A DNA stretch of 64,000 nucleotides from Verminephrobacter eiseniae EF01-2. Lineage in GTDB: Bacteria; Pseudomonadota; Gammaproteobacteria; Burkholderiales; Burkholderiaceae_C. Shown in pieces: positions 25,132 through 34,211 of this stretch; positions within the stretch are counted from its first letter, which is position 1; every line of letters starts with the position of its first letter. The notes beneath the pieces were generated by a model, which saw only the letters and a program-made list of their open reading frames with translations, was not told the DNA's origin and searched no databases. The stretch covers positions 2,108,001 through 2,172,000 of the forward strand of contig NC_008786.1 in NCBI RefSeq assembly GCF_000015565.1. Reading direction: 5' to 3'. The translations under genes were made by a program, and so were the position numbers.

Positions 25132-26334
25132 ATGCAGAGCCGCCGCCGTTTCGTGTCGCAGTCCGCCGCCGTGGCCAGCGCCGTCGCCTTTCCACTCGTG
25201 GCCGGAGCGCAGCCCAAGACTGTCAAGGTCGGCGTGCTGCATCCGGTCACCGGGGCGCTGGCCTACTCGGGGCAGCAGTGCCGCCTCGGCGCGCTGATGG
25301 CCATCGGGGACATCAATGCCGCAGCCGGCATCGAGTCGCTCGGCGGCGCCAAGCTCCAGGCACTGCTCGGCGACGCTCAGTCGCAGCCGCAGGCCGGTGC
25401 GGCCGAGGTCGAGAAAATGAACGAAGCGGGCGTCTCGGCCATCGTCGGCGCCTACGCCTCGGCGATCTGCCTGGCGACCACGCAGGCAGCGGCCAAGTAC
25501 GGCCTGCCGCATGTGGTCGATGTCGGCGTGGCCGACCAGATCGTCGAGCGCGGCCTGAAGAACAGCTTTCGCTTCGGCTGCGGCTACAAGAAGTCCACCG
25601 GGGTGGCCATGGCCAACCTGATGCTGCTCAACAAGGCCGCAGGCAGCCCGGCCAAGACGGTGATGATCATTCACGAGGAATCGCTCTTCGGCGTCGGCAC
25701 CGCACAGTTGCTCGCGCGCGAGTTGCCGGGCTACGGCTTCGATGTGAAAGAGGTGGCAAAGCATGCCAACCCCACGCGCGACTTCAACAACATCGTGCTG
25801 CGCATGAAATCGGTCAACCCCGACATCGTCATTCCCGCCAATTACTACAACGAGTACGCGCTGCTGGTGCGCACCATGCAGCAGCAAAAGGTGGTGCCCC
25901 AAGCCATCTTCTCGGTGCTGGGCGGCGCCGCATCGAGCTACAAGTTCGTGAAGGAATTCCCGGACGCGGCCAACGGCATCATCGACTGCAACCATTGGTT
26001 CAACCCGAAGGACCAGCGCGCACAGCAACTGCGCGAGCGCGTGCAAGCCAAGGGCCAGTTCTTCAGCTACGAGGTCTTCATGACCTACACCGCCATGTGG
26101 CTGCTGGCCGATGCCATCGGGCGCGCCAAGTCCATGGAACGCGCCGCGATCATCGACGCGCTGGACAAGAGCAACTTCTCGAACCACATCATGCCGTATG
26201 GCCCGACGAAGTTCGTCAACGGCCAGAACGAGGGCGCGCAACCGCTGATGACGCAGGTCGTGAAGAACGACATCAAGGTCATCATCCCGCGCGAGTACCG
26301 CGAGGTCGACCCGATCTTTCCGCTCAAAGCCTGA
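25132..26334 (+). CDS. Branched-chain-amino-acid-type ABC transporter substrate-binding protein
   Basis: A 400-residue periplasmic binding protein of the LivJ/LivK (HAAT) type. An RR-containing signal peptide covers about 1-26 (QSRRRFVSQSAAVASAVAF), possibly Tat-dependent. The mature protein starts KTVKVGVLHPVTGALAYSGQ, a standard opening of this family, with the two-lobed periplasmic fold continuing to VIIPREYREVDPIFP. The ATG at 25132 follows AAGGAAAG. Together with the four downstream liv-like genes it forms a complete importer; related systems carry amides, urea, aromatic acids or amino acids, so the ligand is open. Confidence 0.9.
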   Translation: MQSRRRFVSQSAAVASAVAFPLVAGAQPKTVKVGVLHPVTGALAYSGQQCRLGALMAIGDINAAAGIESLGGAKLQALLGDAQSQPQAGAAEVEKMNEAGVSAIVGAYASAICLATTQAAAKYGLPHVVDVGVADQIVERGLKNSFRFGCGYKKSTGVAMANLMLLNKAAGSPAKTVMIIHEESLFGVGTAQLLARELPGYGFDVKEVAKHANPTRDFNNIVLRMKSVNPDIVIPANYYNEYALLVRTMQQQKVVPQAIFSVLGGAASSYKFVKEFPDAANGIIDCNHWFNPKDQRAQQLRERVQAKGQFFSYEVFMTYTAMWLLADAIGRAKSMERAAIIDALDKSNFSNHIMPYGPTKFVNGQNEGAQPLMTQVVKNDIKVIIPREYREVDPIFPLKA

Positions 26335-26362
26335 CAAGAAGCGCCAAGCAAACGCCAGCCAC

Positions 26363-27235
26363 ATGCCAGACTTCGACATCTTTTTGCCCTCGCTGCTCAA
26401 CGGACTGGCGACAGGCGCCGTGTACGCTTTGATCGCGGTCGGCCTGACACTGGTCTATGGCGTGTTGCACATCATCAACTTTGCCCACGGTGCCAGCCTG
26501 ATGCTGGCCCTTTATGCCGTGTACTTCCTCAAGGAGTGCTGGGGCATCGATCCTTACATGGCGCTGCCCATTGCCATCCCCGGCATGTTCGCGCTCGGCT
26601 ACGCGCTGCAGCGCGCCATCATCAACCGCGCCAGCCACGGCAAGGACGAGAACAGCCTGCTGGCCACGCTGGGCATCGCCATCGTCATGGAAAACCTCGC
26701 ACTGCTGTTCTTCCAATCAGACACCCGCAGCATCGACACCGCCTACTCGCTGCGCACCGTCGCCATTGGCCCGGCGATGATCGCCGTGCCCAAACTGCTC
26801 GCTTGCGCCGGAGCGCTCGCCGTTTCCGGTCTGCTGTACTGGATCATGGGCCGCACCGACCTCGGTCGTGCCATCCGCGCCGTCGCCAAGGAAAAAGAGG
26901 GCGCCAAGCTGATGGGCATCGATGTCGACCATGTCTACGCGATGAGCTTCGGCATCGGCCTGGCCTGCCTCGGCGCGGCGGCCTGCTTCCTGCTGCCGGC
27001 CTACTACGTCAACCCGCAGGTGGGCGGCGGCTTCGTGCTCGTGGCCTTCACCATCGTCGTGCTCGGCGGCATGGGCAGCTTCGCGGGGGCGCTGGCCGGC
27101 GGCTTGCTGGTGGGCGTTGCCGAATCGCTCGGTGGCCTCTGCCTGGGAGAGTCGCTCGGCCAGATCGGCATCTTCGCCATCTTCATCGGCGTCGTGCTGT
27201 TGCGCCCACAGGGCCTGTTCGGAGCCAAGGCATGA
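26363..27235 (+). CDS. ABC transporter permease, LivH family
   Basis: A 290-residue inner-membrane permease with about eight hydrophobic segments. The start FLPSLLNGLATGAVYALIAVG and VYGVLHIINFAHGASLML are signatures of LivH-type subunits, as is VLGGMGSFAGALAGGLLVG towards the end. It follows the binding-protein gene by 28 bp and its stop overlaps the start of the LivM gene by 4 nt. It forms the membrane channel with LivM. Confidence 0.92.
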   Translation: MPDFDIFLPSLLNGLATGAVYALIAVGLTLVYGVLHIINFAHGASLMLALYAVYFLKECWGIDPYMALPIAIPGMFALGYALQRAIINRASHGKDENSLLATLGIAIVMENLALLFFQSDTRSIDTAYSLRTVAIGPAMIAVPKLLACAGALAVSGLLYWIMGRTDLGRAIRAVAKEKEGAKLMGIDVDHVYAMSFGIGLACLGAAACFLLPAYYVNPQVGGGFVLVAFTIVVLGGMGSFAGALAGGLLVGVAESLGGLCLGESLGQIGIFAIFIGVVLLRPQGLFGAKA

Positions 27236-28212
27236 ATGCGGGAAGCAGGCAACTCGCGGGCATCGCGCTCTTTGCCGTGCTGGTCGGCTGCGTGCCGCTG
27301 CTCACCCGGTCCGGCGCCATGCTCCACTTCGTGATGATGGCGCTCTACGCCACGCTCATCGCGCAGGCCTGGAACATCCTCGGCGGCTTCGGCGGGCAAT
27401 TCTCATTCGGCCACGCGCTGTTCTTCGGCACCGGCGCCTACATCCAGGCCATTGCGCAACTGCAAGGCGGCATCAACCCGTGGGCAGCGTTGCCGATGGC
27501 CATGGCCGGTAGCGCGCTCGTCGGCCTGCTCGTCGGTGCGCCCACCTTCCGCTGCGGTCTCAAAGGCTCGTACTTCGCGCTCGTCACGCTGGCCTTCGCC
27601 GAGGTGTCGCGCATCGTCGCGCTCTCGGTTTCCTTCACCGGCGGTGGCGTCGGCCTGATGCTGCCGCTGCGCGAATCGGCCGGCAACCTGCAATTCGCTT
27701 CGCGCGCCGGCTACCTGTGGGTGGCGCTGGCCATGGTCGTCGGCGCGCTGCTCGTCACCTGGTGGCTGCGCAACGGCCGCTTCGGCGCCTGCCTGCAGGC
27801 CGTGCGCGACGACGAGGACGCCGCGCGCGCCGTCGGCGTGAACCCGTTGCGCGTCAAGCTCGCGGCCATCAGCCTCTCGGCGGCCTTCATGGGCGCGGCC
27901 GGTGCGTTCTACCTGCAGGTGTTCCAGTACATCGACCCCGGCATCGCCTACGGCCCGGCCACCTCGGTCGAGGCGCTGGTCGGCGCCATCGTCGGCGGCA
28001 TGGGCACATTGTGGGGCCCGGTGCTCGGCGCGGCCGTGCTGCATCTGTTGTCGGATTTGACGCGCAACCTGTTTGGTGCGCTGCCGGGCATCAACATGGT
28101 CATCTACGGTAGCGCACTGGTGCTCATCGTGATCTTTTTGCCGCGCGGCGTCGCCGGCCTGGGGCTTTCGGTGCGGCAGCGGTGGAACGCGAAGGCAGGC
28201 CACAATGACTGA
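27232..28212 (+). CDS. ABC transporter permease, LivM family
   Basis: A 326-residue permease. GGFGGQFSFGHALFFGTGAYIQA is the LivM signature near residue 50, and the coupling region FGACLQAVRDDEDAARAVGVN followed by VKLAAISLSAAFMGAAGAFY is present. ATG at 27232 is set by the ATGA overlap with livH; the frame is open far upstream but that is livH read in another frame. Its end overlaps the next gene by 8 nt. Confidence 0.92.
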   Translation: MNAGSRQLAGIALFAVLVGCVPLLTRSGAMLHFVMMALYATLIAQAWNILGGFGGQFSFGHALFFGTGAYIQAIAQLQGGINPWAALPMAMAGSALVGLLVGAPTFRCGLKGSYFALVTLAFAEVSRIVALSVSFTGGGVGLMLPLRESAGNLQFASRAGYLWVALAMVVGALLVTWWLRNGRFGACLQAVRDDEDAARAVGVNPLRVKLAAISLSAAFMGAAGAFYLQVFQYIDPGIAYGPATSVEALVGAIVGGMGTLWGPVLGAAVLHLLSDLTRNLFGALPGINMVIYGSALVLIVIFLPRGVAGLGLSVRQRWNAKAGHND

Positions 28213-28966
28213 GCCTGTTTTGCAACTCGATGGCGTCTCGCGCGCATTCGGCGGCCTCAAGGCCGTGCAGAACGTGAGTCTGGCCGTGCAGGAAGGCAGT
28301 CTCACGGCGCTGATCGGCCCGAACGGCGCCGGCAAGACCACGCTGTTCGCGCTCATGTCCGGCTTCCTGAAGCCCGACACCGGCAGCGTGCGCCTGGCCG
28401 GGCAGGACATCACCGGCCGCGCGCCGCATCGCAATGCCGCGCTTGGCATGACGCGCACGTTCCAGATCGTCAAGCCCTTTGCCGCGCAGACCGTGCGCGA
28501 GAACATCGCGGTGGGCGCACACCTGCATCTGCGCCACCGCGCCGAGGCGCTGGCCTGTGCCGAGACCGTCGCACGGCGCGTGGGGCTTGGCGCCCAACTC
28601 GACAAGCCCGCTTGCGATCTGACGGTGGCCGGCTGCAAGCGCCTGGAACTGGCCCGCGCGCTCGCCACACGGCCGCGCCTGCTGCTGCTCGACGAAGTGC
28701 TCGCAGGGCTGAACCCGCAGGAGATCTCCGGGATGATGCCGGTGGTGCGCGGCATCGCCGACAGCGGCGTGACCGTGCTGATGATCGAGCATGTGATGCA
28801 GGCCGTAATGAACCTGGCCGAGCATGTGTGGGTGTTGGCGCAGGGCCGGCTCATTGCCGAAGGTAGCCCGGCGCAGGTTGTCTGCGACGACCGGGTCATC
28901 CAAGCCTACCTGGGCCATGGCACCGCTGCGCGGCTGCGCAAGGTCGCTGCGGGAACTGCGGCATGA
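28205..28966 (+). CDS. ABC transporter ATP-binding protein, LivG family
   Basis: A 253-residue ATPase with Walker A GPNGAGKTT at about residues 37-45, the LivG-specific MTRTFQIVKPF segment, a modified signature region (TVAGCKRLELARALA) and Walker B LLLLDEVLAGLNP. It energises the importer with the LivF-type subunit. The gene overlaps LivM by 8 nt and the following LivF gene by 4 nt. Confidence 0.92.
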   Translation: MTEPVLQLDGVSRAFGGLKAVQNVSLAVQEGSLTALIGPNGAGKTTLFALMSGFLKPDTGSVRLAGQDITGRAPHRNAALGMTRTFQIVKPFAAQTVRENIAVGAHLHLRHRAEALACAETVARRVGLGAQLDKPACDLTVAGCKRLELARALATRPRLLLLDEVLAGLNPQEISGMMPVVRGIADSGVTVLMIEHVMQAVMNLAEHVWVLAQGRLIAEGSPAQVVCDDRVIQAYLGHGTAARLRKVAAGTAA

Positions 28967-29024
28967 GCGCCGCGCGGTCGCCCGAAGGCGCCCATGCCGC
29001 AGCCGAAGGCGCGCCAGTGGGCGC
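28963..29024 (+). repeat. Peptide-coding repeat, copy C (N-terminus of LivF-like protein)
   Basis: The first 62 bp of the livF-like gene are a copy of the repeat, encoding MSAARSPEGAHAAAEGAPVG. The canonical LivF sequence begins only after it (LLDIRGLCGGYG). Confidence 0.7.
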
Positions 29025-29727
29025 ACTGCTCGACATTCGCGGCCTGTGCGGCGGCTACGGCCGCGTCCAAGTGCTGCGCGGCGTGGACCTGCAGGTCCAC
29101 GCCGGCGAAATGGTCGCGCTGCTCGGCAGCAATGGCGCGGGCAAGACGACCCTGAACAAGACGGTCTGCGGCCTGTGCCGCGCATGGAGCGGAACCATTC
29201 GCTTCGATGGCAAGGACCTGAGCGGCGCGCATTACCGCGCGGTGGTCAAGGCCGGCCTGATCCAGGTGCCCGAGGGGCGCAAGGTATTTCCCGACCTCAG
29301 CGTGCGGGAGAACTTGGAACTGGGCTCCTTCACCCGCGCCCACGAACGCCGCGCGGCCAATATCGAGAAGATGTTCCACCTCTTTCCGCGGCTGCGCGAA
29401 TGCATGGCGCAGCGCGCCGGCACCATGAGCGGCGGCGAGCAGCAAATGCTGGCCATCGCGCGCGGACTGATGGCCGAGCCCGTGCTGCTGATCCTCGACG
29501 AACCCTCGCTCGGCCTCGCGCCACGGCTGGTGCAAGAGATGTTCGCGCTGATCCGCACGTTGCGCGACGGCGGCCTGGCGGTGCTGCTCGTCGAGCAGAA
29601 CGTCGGCCAGTCGCTGGAGATCGCCGACCGCGCCTGCGTGCTGGAGAACGGCAGCATGCGCTTTTCCGGCACGCCCGAGGCGCTGCTCGGCAGCGACATG
29701 CTGCGGCGTGCATACCTGGGGCTATGA
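28963..29727 (+). CDS. ABC transporter ATP-binding protein, LivF family, with repeat-derived N-terminus
   Basis: A 254-residue ATPase: Walker A GSNGAGKTT, the LivF block LIQVPEGRKVFPDLSVRENL, signature MSGGEQQMLAIARGL and Walker B LLILDEPSLGLAP. The first 20 residues (SAARSPEGAHAAAEGAPVGA) have no counterpart in normal LivF proteins and come from the dispersed repeat also found at the start of the isochorismatase-like gene. The start overlaps LivG by 4 nt, and no later start codon sits close to the conserved region, so the extension is probably translated. Confidence 0.9.
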   Translation: MSAARSPEGAHAAAEGAPVGALLDIRGLCGGYGRVQVLRGVDLQVHAGEMVALLGSNGAGKTTLNKTVCGLCRAWSGTIRFDGKDLSGAHYRAVVKAGLIQVPEGRKVFPDLSVRENLELGSFTRAHERRAANIEKMFHLFPRLRECMAQRAGTMSGGEQQMLAIARGLMAEPVLLILDEPSLGLAPRLVQEMFALIRTLRDGGLAVLLVEQNVGQSLEIADRACVLENGSMRFSGTPEALLGSDMLRRAYLGL

Positions 29728-29754
29728 CCCGTTGGACAACCAGGACCGTTGCTG

Positions 29755-30711
29755 ATGAACCGCCGTGACCTCCTCATCGCACCCGCCGCACTGGCGTTCG
29801 CCGCCGGCGCCGACGCGCAGATCGACAGCGCGCCCGTGCGCATCCTCGTCGGCGCACCCGCCGGTGGCTCGACCGACACGCTGGCCCGCGCGTTGGCCGC
29901 CAGCATGGGCACCGCGCTGGGCCGCGCCGTGATCGTCGAAAACAAGCCTGGCGCGGGCGGCAACATCGCCGCCGAGGCCATCGCCCGGGCCGCACCCGAC
30001 GGCCGCATGCTGCTGATGAGCTTCACCAGCCACGCCATCAACGCCACGCTGTATCCAACGCTACCGTTCGATCCGGTCAAGGACTTCACCGCGCTCACCT
30101 GCGTGGCCACCTCGCCGTCGATCCTGGTGGCCCACCCTTCGGTGCCGGCCAAGGACATGCGCGAATTGATCGCGCTCGCCAAGGCCAGGCCGGGCCAGCT
30201 CAACATCGCCATCGGCGCGCTGGGCTCGTCGTTGCACATGGCGGGCGAGGCGTTCAAGATGCAGTCGGGCGTGGACATCGTGAACATTCCGTACCAGGGC
30301 ACGTCGCCGGCCGTGCAGGATCTGCTCGCCGGCCAAGTGCAGCTGATGTTCGCGGCGGTCGGCAACGTCAAGGCGCATATCCAGGCCGGCAAGCTCAAGG
30401 CGCTGGGCGTGAGCAGCGCGCAGCGCCTGCCCGCATTCCCCTATGTGCCGGCCATTGCCGAGGCTTTGCCCGGCTACGAGTCGAGCGCGTGGTTCGGCCT
30501 GTTCGGCCCGGCCCGGATGCCGGCCGCACTGGCGCGCAAGATCAGCGACGCGGCGCGCGATGCATTGCAGCAACCCGGCATGCGCAAGCGCCTGGATGCC
30601 GCAGATGCGATGGCGGTCGGCAATTCTCCGGAGCAGTTTTCTGCTTTCGTGCAAAGCGAGATTCTGCGCTGGGCCAAGGTCGTGAAATTTTCCGGAGCCC
30701 GGCCGCAATGA
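29755..30711 (+). CDS. Bug/TctC-family solute receptor
   Basis: A 318-residue periplasmic receptor with a signal peptide at about 1-21 (NRRDLLIAPAALAFAAGADA) and the Bug landmarks VGAPAGGSTDTLARALA, ENKPGAGGNIAAEAIARAAPDG and NIPYQGTSPAVQDLLAGQV. It sits inside the ABC-transporter operon, 27 bp after the ATPase gene, and overlaps the next gene by 4 nt, so it is made together with a second, unrelated receptor for what is probably the same pathway. ATG at 29755 gives the signal peptide; a TTG two codons upstream is possible. Confidence 0.88.
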   Translation: MNRRDLLIAPAALAFAAGADAQIDSAPVRILVGAPAGGSTDTLARALAASMGTALGRAVIVENKPGAGGNIAAEAIARAAPDGRMLLMSFTSHAINATLYPTLPFDPVKDFTALTCVATSPSILVAHPSVPAKDMRELIALAKARPGQLNIAIGALGSSLHMAGEAFKMQSGVDIVNIPYQGTSPAVQDLLAGQVQLMFAAVGNVKAHIQAGKLKALGVSSAQRLPAFPYVPAIAEALPGYESSAWFGLFGPARMPAALARKISDAARDALQQPGMRKRLDAADAMAVGNSPEQFSAFVQSEILRWAKVVKFSGARPQ

Positions 30712-31994
30712 ACAGCGCGCTGCCCCGGCGCGCGCCGGCCCGGACGCTGGCGCAAAAGCTGCTCGCGCGCGCCAGCGGTCGCGCGCATGTCGCGGTGGGC
30801 GAGATCGTCACTTGCAGTGTCGATCTGGCCATGTTCCACGACTCGTCAGGCCCGCGCCGCCTCCAGCCGATGCTCCAGGCGCTGGGCGCGCAGGTCTGGG
30901 ACCGCTCGCGCATCGTGCTCGTGATCGATCACTACGTTCCCGAACGCGACGAAGACTCGCACCGCATCGTGCGCATCGCCCGCGACTGGGCGCGCGACCA
31001 GCAACTGCCGCATGTGTACGACAGCCAGGGCATCTGCCATGTGGTGTTGCCGCAGAACGGCCATATCCGCCCCGGCATGTTGTGCGTCGGCGGCGACTCG
31101 CATGCGCCGACCGGTGGCGCGTTCGGCGCCTACATGTTCGGCGTCGGCAGCACCGAGATGCTCGGCGTGCTCGTCACCGGCGAGATCTGGCTGCGCGTGC
31201 CCGAAACTGTCCAAATGTGGTGGGACGGCGCGCTGCTCGCCGGCGTGAGCGCCAAGGACATGATGCTGCACATGATCGGCCGCTTCGGCATGAACGGCGG
31301 GCGCTACCAAGCGGTGGAGTTCGCCGGGCCTGCCGTGGCCGCGTTGTCGATGCAAGAGCGCATGACGCTGTCGAACATGAGCGCCGAGTTGGGTGCGCAG
31401 GCGGGCTTGATCGCGCCGGACGAGACCACCGCCGCCTTTCTCGCTGCGGCGGCCGCGCCGCCTGTCGATATAGCGCCATGGTTTACCGACGAGGACGCCG
31501 AGCGCACGCGCCACCGCTTCGACGCCAGCACGCTGGAGCCGCATATCGCCGCGCCGCACAGCCCGGCCAATTCCCACAGTGTGCGCCGTTATGCGGGCAT
31601 GCCCGTGGACGTTGCCTACATCGGCGCCTGCACCGGCGCCAAGCTCGACGACCTGCGTGCCGCAGCCCGGGTGCTGCGCGGACACAAGGCGGCGGCGGGC
31701 ACGCGCCTGATCGTCGCGCCCGCCAGCCTCCGGGACCAGGAGCAGGCGCGCGCGGAAGGCGTATTGCAGGTGCTGATCGACGCCGGCGCCGAACTGCTCC
31801 CGACCGCATGCGGCGCCTGCTCGGGCTATGGCGCGCCGATGGGCGACGGCATCACCGTCATCTCGACCACGGCGCGCAACTTCAAGGGGCGCATGGGCGC
31901 GCCGAGCGCGCAGGTCTACCTGGGCTCGCCGTACACGGTGGCCGCCGCCGCGCTGCGTGGCCATGTCACCGATCCGCGTGAGGTGCTTGCATGA
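30708..31994 (+). CDS. Aconitase/LeuC-family hydro-lyase large subunit
   Basis: A 428-residue protein of the isopropylmalate-isomerase/dimethylmaleate-hydratase branch of the aconitase family. The three cysteines that bind the [4Fe-4S] cluster are in YIGACTGAKLDD and CGACSGYG (two cysteines), and VIDHYVPERDE and GGDSHAPTGGAFGAYMFGVGSTE are family active-site motifs. It should isomerise or hydrate a hydroxy-di- or tricarboxylate. It is paired with a small subunit (4-nt overlap), and the operon has no leucine-synthesis genes, so a catabolic hydratase is more likely than LeuC. Comparable catabolic pair: DmdAB of nicotinate fermentation. Confidence 0.85.
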   Translation: MNSALPRRAPARTLAQKLLARASGRAHVAVGEIVTCSVDLAMFHDSSGPRRLQPMLQALGAQVWDRSRIVLVIDHYVPERDEDSHRIVRIARDWARDQQLPHVYDSQGICHVVLPQNGHIRPGMLCVGGDSHAPTGGAFGAYMFGVGSTEMLGVLVTGEIWLRVPETVQMWWDGALLAGVSAKDMMLHMIGRFGMNGGRYQAVEFAGPAVAALSMQERMTLSNMSAELGAQAGLIAPDETTAAFLAAAAAPPVDIAPWFTDEDAERTRHRFDASTLEPHIAAPHSPANSHSVRRYAGMPVDVAYIGACTGAKLDDLRAAARVLRGHKAAAGTRLIVAPASLRDQEQARAEGVLQVLIDAGAELLPTACGACSGYGAPMGDGITVISTTARNFKGRMGAPSAQVYLGSPYTVAAAALRGHVTDPREVLA

Positions 31995-32509
31995 ATGCCG
32001 CCAGCAGCCACCGCGTCTGGCGCCTGGGCGTCAACATCGACACCGACGCGCTCGCGCCCGGCCACGCGATGAAGCACGGCACCGACACCATCGCCCGGCA
32101 CTGCCTGGAGAGCATCCGCCCCGAATTCGCGCGCCAAGTGCGCCCGGGCGACGTGATCGTAGCCGGCGCCAACTTCGGCATCGGCTCGTCACGCGAGCAG
32201 GCCGCAGCCGTGCTCGTGCAGTTGGGCGTGGCGGCGGTGATCGCGCCGTCGTACAGCGGTCTGTATTTCCGCAACGCCTTCAATCTGGGTCTGCTGCTTC
32301 TAACCTGCGCCGAAGCCACAGTCTTGCGCGAAGGCGATCGCATCGCCATCGACATTGTGCGCCCCGCGCTCGTGGCACCCGACGGCAGGCTGCTGGCCTG
32401 CGAACCGGTGCCCGGGTTCCTGATGGACATGGTGCGCGCCGGCGGACTGCTGAACCAGCTACGCCAGCGCGCTGGCCGACCCGCCTTCACGAAAGCCCCC
32501 GATGTCTGA
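31991..32509 (+). CDS. Aconitase/LeuD-family hydro-lyase small subunit
   Basis: A 172-residue swivelling domain. GANFGIGSSREQAAAVLVQLG is the substrate-binding motif of LeuD-type small subunits, preceded by NIDTDALAPGHAMKHG. It completes the enzyme encoded by the preceding gene, with which it overlaps by 4 nt, and overlaps the HyuB gene by 8 nt. Length fits the LeuD/DmdB group. Confidence 0.87.
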   Translation: MNAASSHRVWRLGVNIDTDALAPGHAMKHGTDTIARHCLESIRPEFARQVRPGDVIVAGANFGIGSSREQAAAVLVQLGVAAVIAPSYSGLYFRNAFNLGLLLLTCAEATVLREGDRIAIDIVRPALVAPDGRLLACEPVPGFLMDMVRAGGLLNQLRQRAGRPAFTKAPDV

Positions 32510-34211
32510 CCCAGCCAGCGCCATCGACCCCGTCACGCTCGCCGTGCTGCGCGGCCGCCTCGAACAGGTGGCCGACGAGATGGACGCCACGCTCTACCGC
32601 AGCGCATTCAACCCCATCATTGCCGAGGCGCATGACGCCTGCCACGGCCTGTACGACGCCAGCACCGGCGACACGCTGGTGCAGGGCAAGTCGGGCCTGC
32701 CGGTGTTCGTCGGCGCGATGGCCTTCGCGGTGCGCGCCACGGCCCGGGTGGCCGCCTCGCGCGGCGGCATGAAAGACGGCGATATCTGGATCAGCAACGA
32801 CGCCTACGACGGCGGCACACATGCCAACGACTTCAAGCTCGTCAAGCCCTTTTTCCGTGGCGCCAAGCTCTACTGCCACATGGCCTCGGCCGCGCACTGG
32901 CACGACGTGGGCGGTGCGGTGCCGGGCAACTACAACCCGGCAGCCACCGAGTGCTGGCAGGAGGCGGTGCAGATTCCGCCGGTGCGCATCGTGCGCAACG
33001 GCGTGCTCGACCCCGACATGCTCGCCATCTTGCAGGCCAACACACGCCTGCCCGACAGCCTGTGGGGCGACCTGAACGGCCAACTCGCCGCGCTGGCGCT
33101 TGGCGCCAGGCGGCTCGATGCCCTGCTCGACGAGTACGGCGATGGCCTGGTGCTGGACGCGCTGGGCGCGTTGCGCGGCCGCGCGCTGCGCCTGATGCGC
33201 TCGCATATCGCCGCGCTGCCCGACGGCCGCTACAGCTTCGAGGATGTGCTGGACAACGACGGCATCGTCAACGCGCCGCTGACCATCGCGCTCGACATGA
33301 CGGTGGCCGGCGACCGCTTGTCGCTCGATTTCTCACGCACCTGCGCGCAGTGCGCGGGGCCGGTCAACATCTCGCGCGCGACGGCCGTGGCCGCCTGCTA
33401 CGTTGCGCTCAAGCATCTGTTTCCCGACGTGCCTGCCAATGCCGGCGTGCTCGACGCGGTGGACTTCATCATCCCCGACCGGCTGCTGATCAGCGCCGAG
33501 CGCCCGCGCCCGGTCGGGGGTTACACCGAGACCATCCTGCGCATGATCGACGTGATCTTCAGCGCGGCCGCGCAGGCCGACCCCGCGCGCGCCGTGGCGC
33601 AGGCCTACGGCACCATCAACGCGCTGTCGATCGCGGGCCACCGCAGCGACAAGGCGCGTGCAGGCCAGCGTTGGGTGATGTTCAGTTTTTTCGGCGGCGG
33701 TCATGGCGGGCACTCGGACGGCGACGGCCTGGCGCATGGCAATGCGCCGATCTCGACCGCGACGATTCCACCGCTGGAGATTCTTGAAGCGGCCTACCCG
33801 GTGCGCTTTACCCAATGGTCGCTGCGCGCAGACTCGGGCGGCGACGGCCAGCACCGTGGCGGCCTGGGCGCGGTCTATGAAATCGAGTTGCTCGAAAAAG
33901 AGGCTGAGGTGTTCGTCTTCGGCGAACGCGGCACCTCGCCGCCCAAGGGCATCGCAGGCGGCGGCGCTGGCGCGGTCAATGTGTTGCGCTACGAGAACGC
34001 AGGCCAATGGCATACGCCGCCGATGGTCTCGAAGATGCGCGCCATCCGGCTGGCGCGCGGCGAGCGCGTGCGCCTGGAAACCCCGGGCGGTGGCGGCTGG
34101 GGCAGCGCCGCCGGGCGCAGCCCCGGGCAGCGCCAGGCCGATGTGGCCATGGGCTACGTCACGATCGACGCCAGCACCGGCGCGGACCGGACGCAGAAGG
34201 CACCCGAATGA
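32502..34211 (+). CDS. hyuB: Hydantoinase B/oxoprolinase family protein
   Basis: A 569-residue HyuB-type subunit. It opens with IDPVTLAVLRGRLEQVADEMDATLYRSAFN and has NDAYDGGTHANDF, FSGG-like histidine segments (AHWHDVGGAVPG) and the C-terminal GGGGWG, all typical. With HyuA it forms ATP-dependent enzymes that open cyclic amides such as 5-oxoproline or N-methylhydantoin; the same family also contains acetophenone and acetone carboxylases, but those have an extra gamma subunit not seen here. Overlaps hyuA by 4 nt. Confidence 0.9.
   Translation: MSDPASAIDPVTLAVLRGRLEQVADEMDATLYRSAFNPIIAEAHDACHGLYDASTGDTLVQGKSGLPVFVGAMAFAVRATARVAASRGGMKDGDIWISNDAYDGGTHANDFKLVKPFFRGAKLYCHMASAAHWHDVGGAVPGNYNPAATECWQEAVQIPPVRIVRNGVLDPDMLAILQANTRLPDSLWGDLNGQLAALALGARRLDALLDEYGDGLVLDALGALRGRALRLMRSHIAALPDGRYSFEDVLDNDGIVNAPLTIALDMTVAGDRLSLDFSRTCAQCAGPVNISRATAVAACYVALKHLFPDVPANAGVLDAVDFIIPDRLLISAERPRPVGGYTETILRMIDVIFSAAAQADPARAVAQAYGTINALSIAGHRSDKARAGQRWVMFSFFGGGHGGHSDGDGLAHGNAPISTATIPPLEILEAAYPVRFTQWSLRADSGGDGQHRGGLGAVYEIELLEKEAEVFVFGERGTSPPKGIAGGGAGAVNVLRYENAGQWHTPPMVSKMRAIRLARGERVRLETPGGGGWGSAAGRSPGQRQADVAMGYVTIDASTGADRTQKAPE

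Noticed and set aside
30708..32509. Leucine-biosynthesis leuCD
   Set aside because: No leuA or leuB nearby, shorter large subunit than LeuC, and overlapping frames with HyuAB and a transporter point to catabolism.
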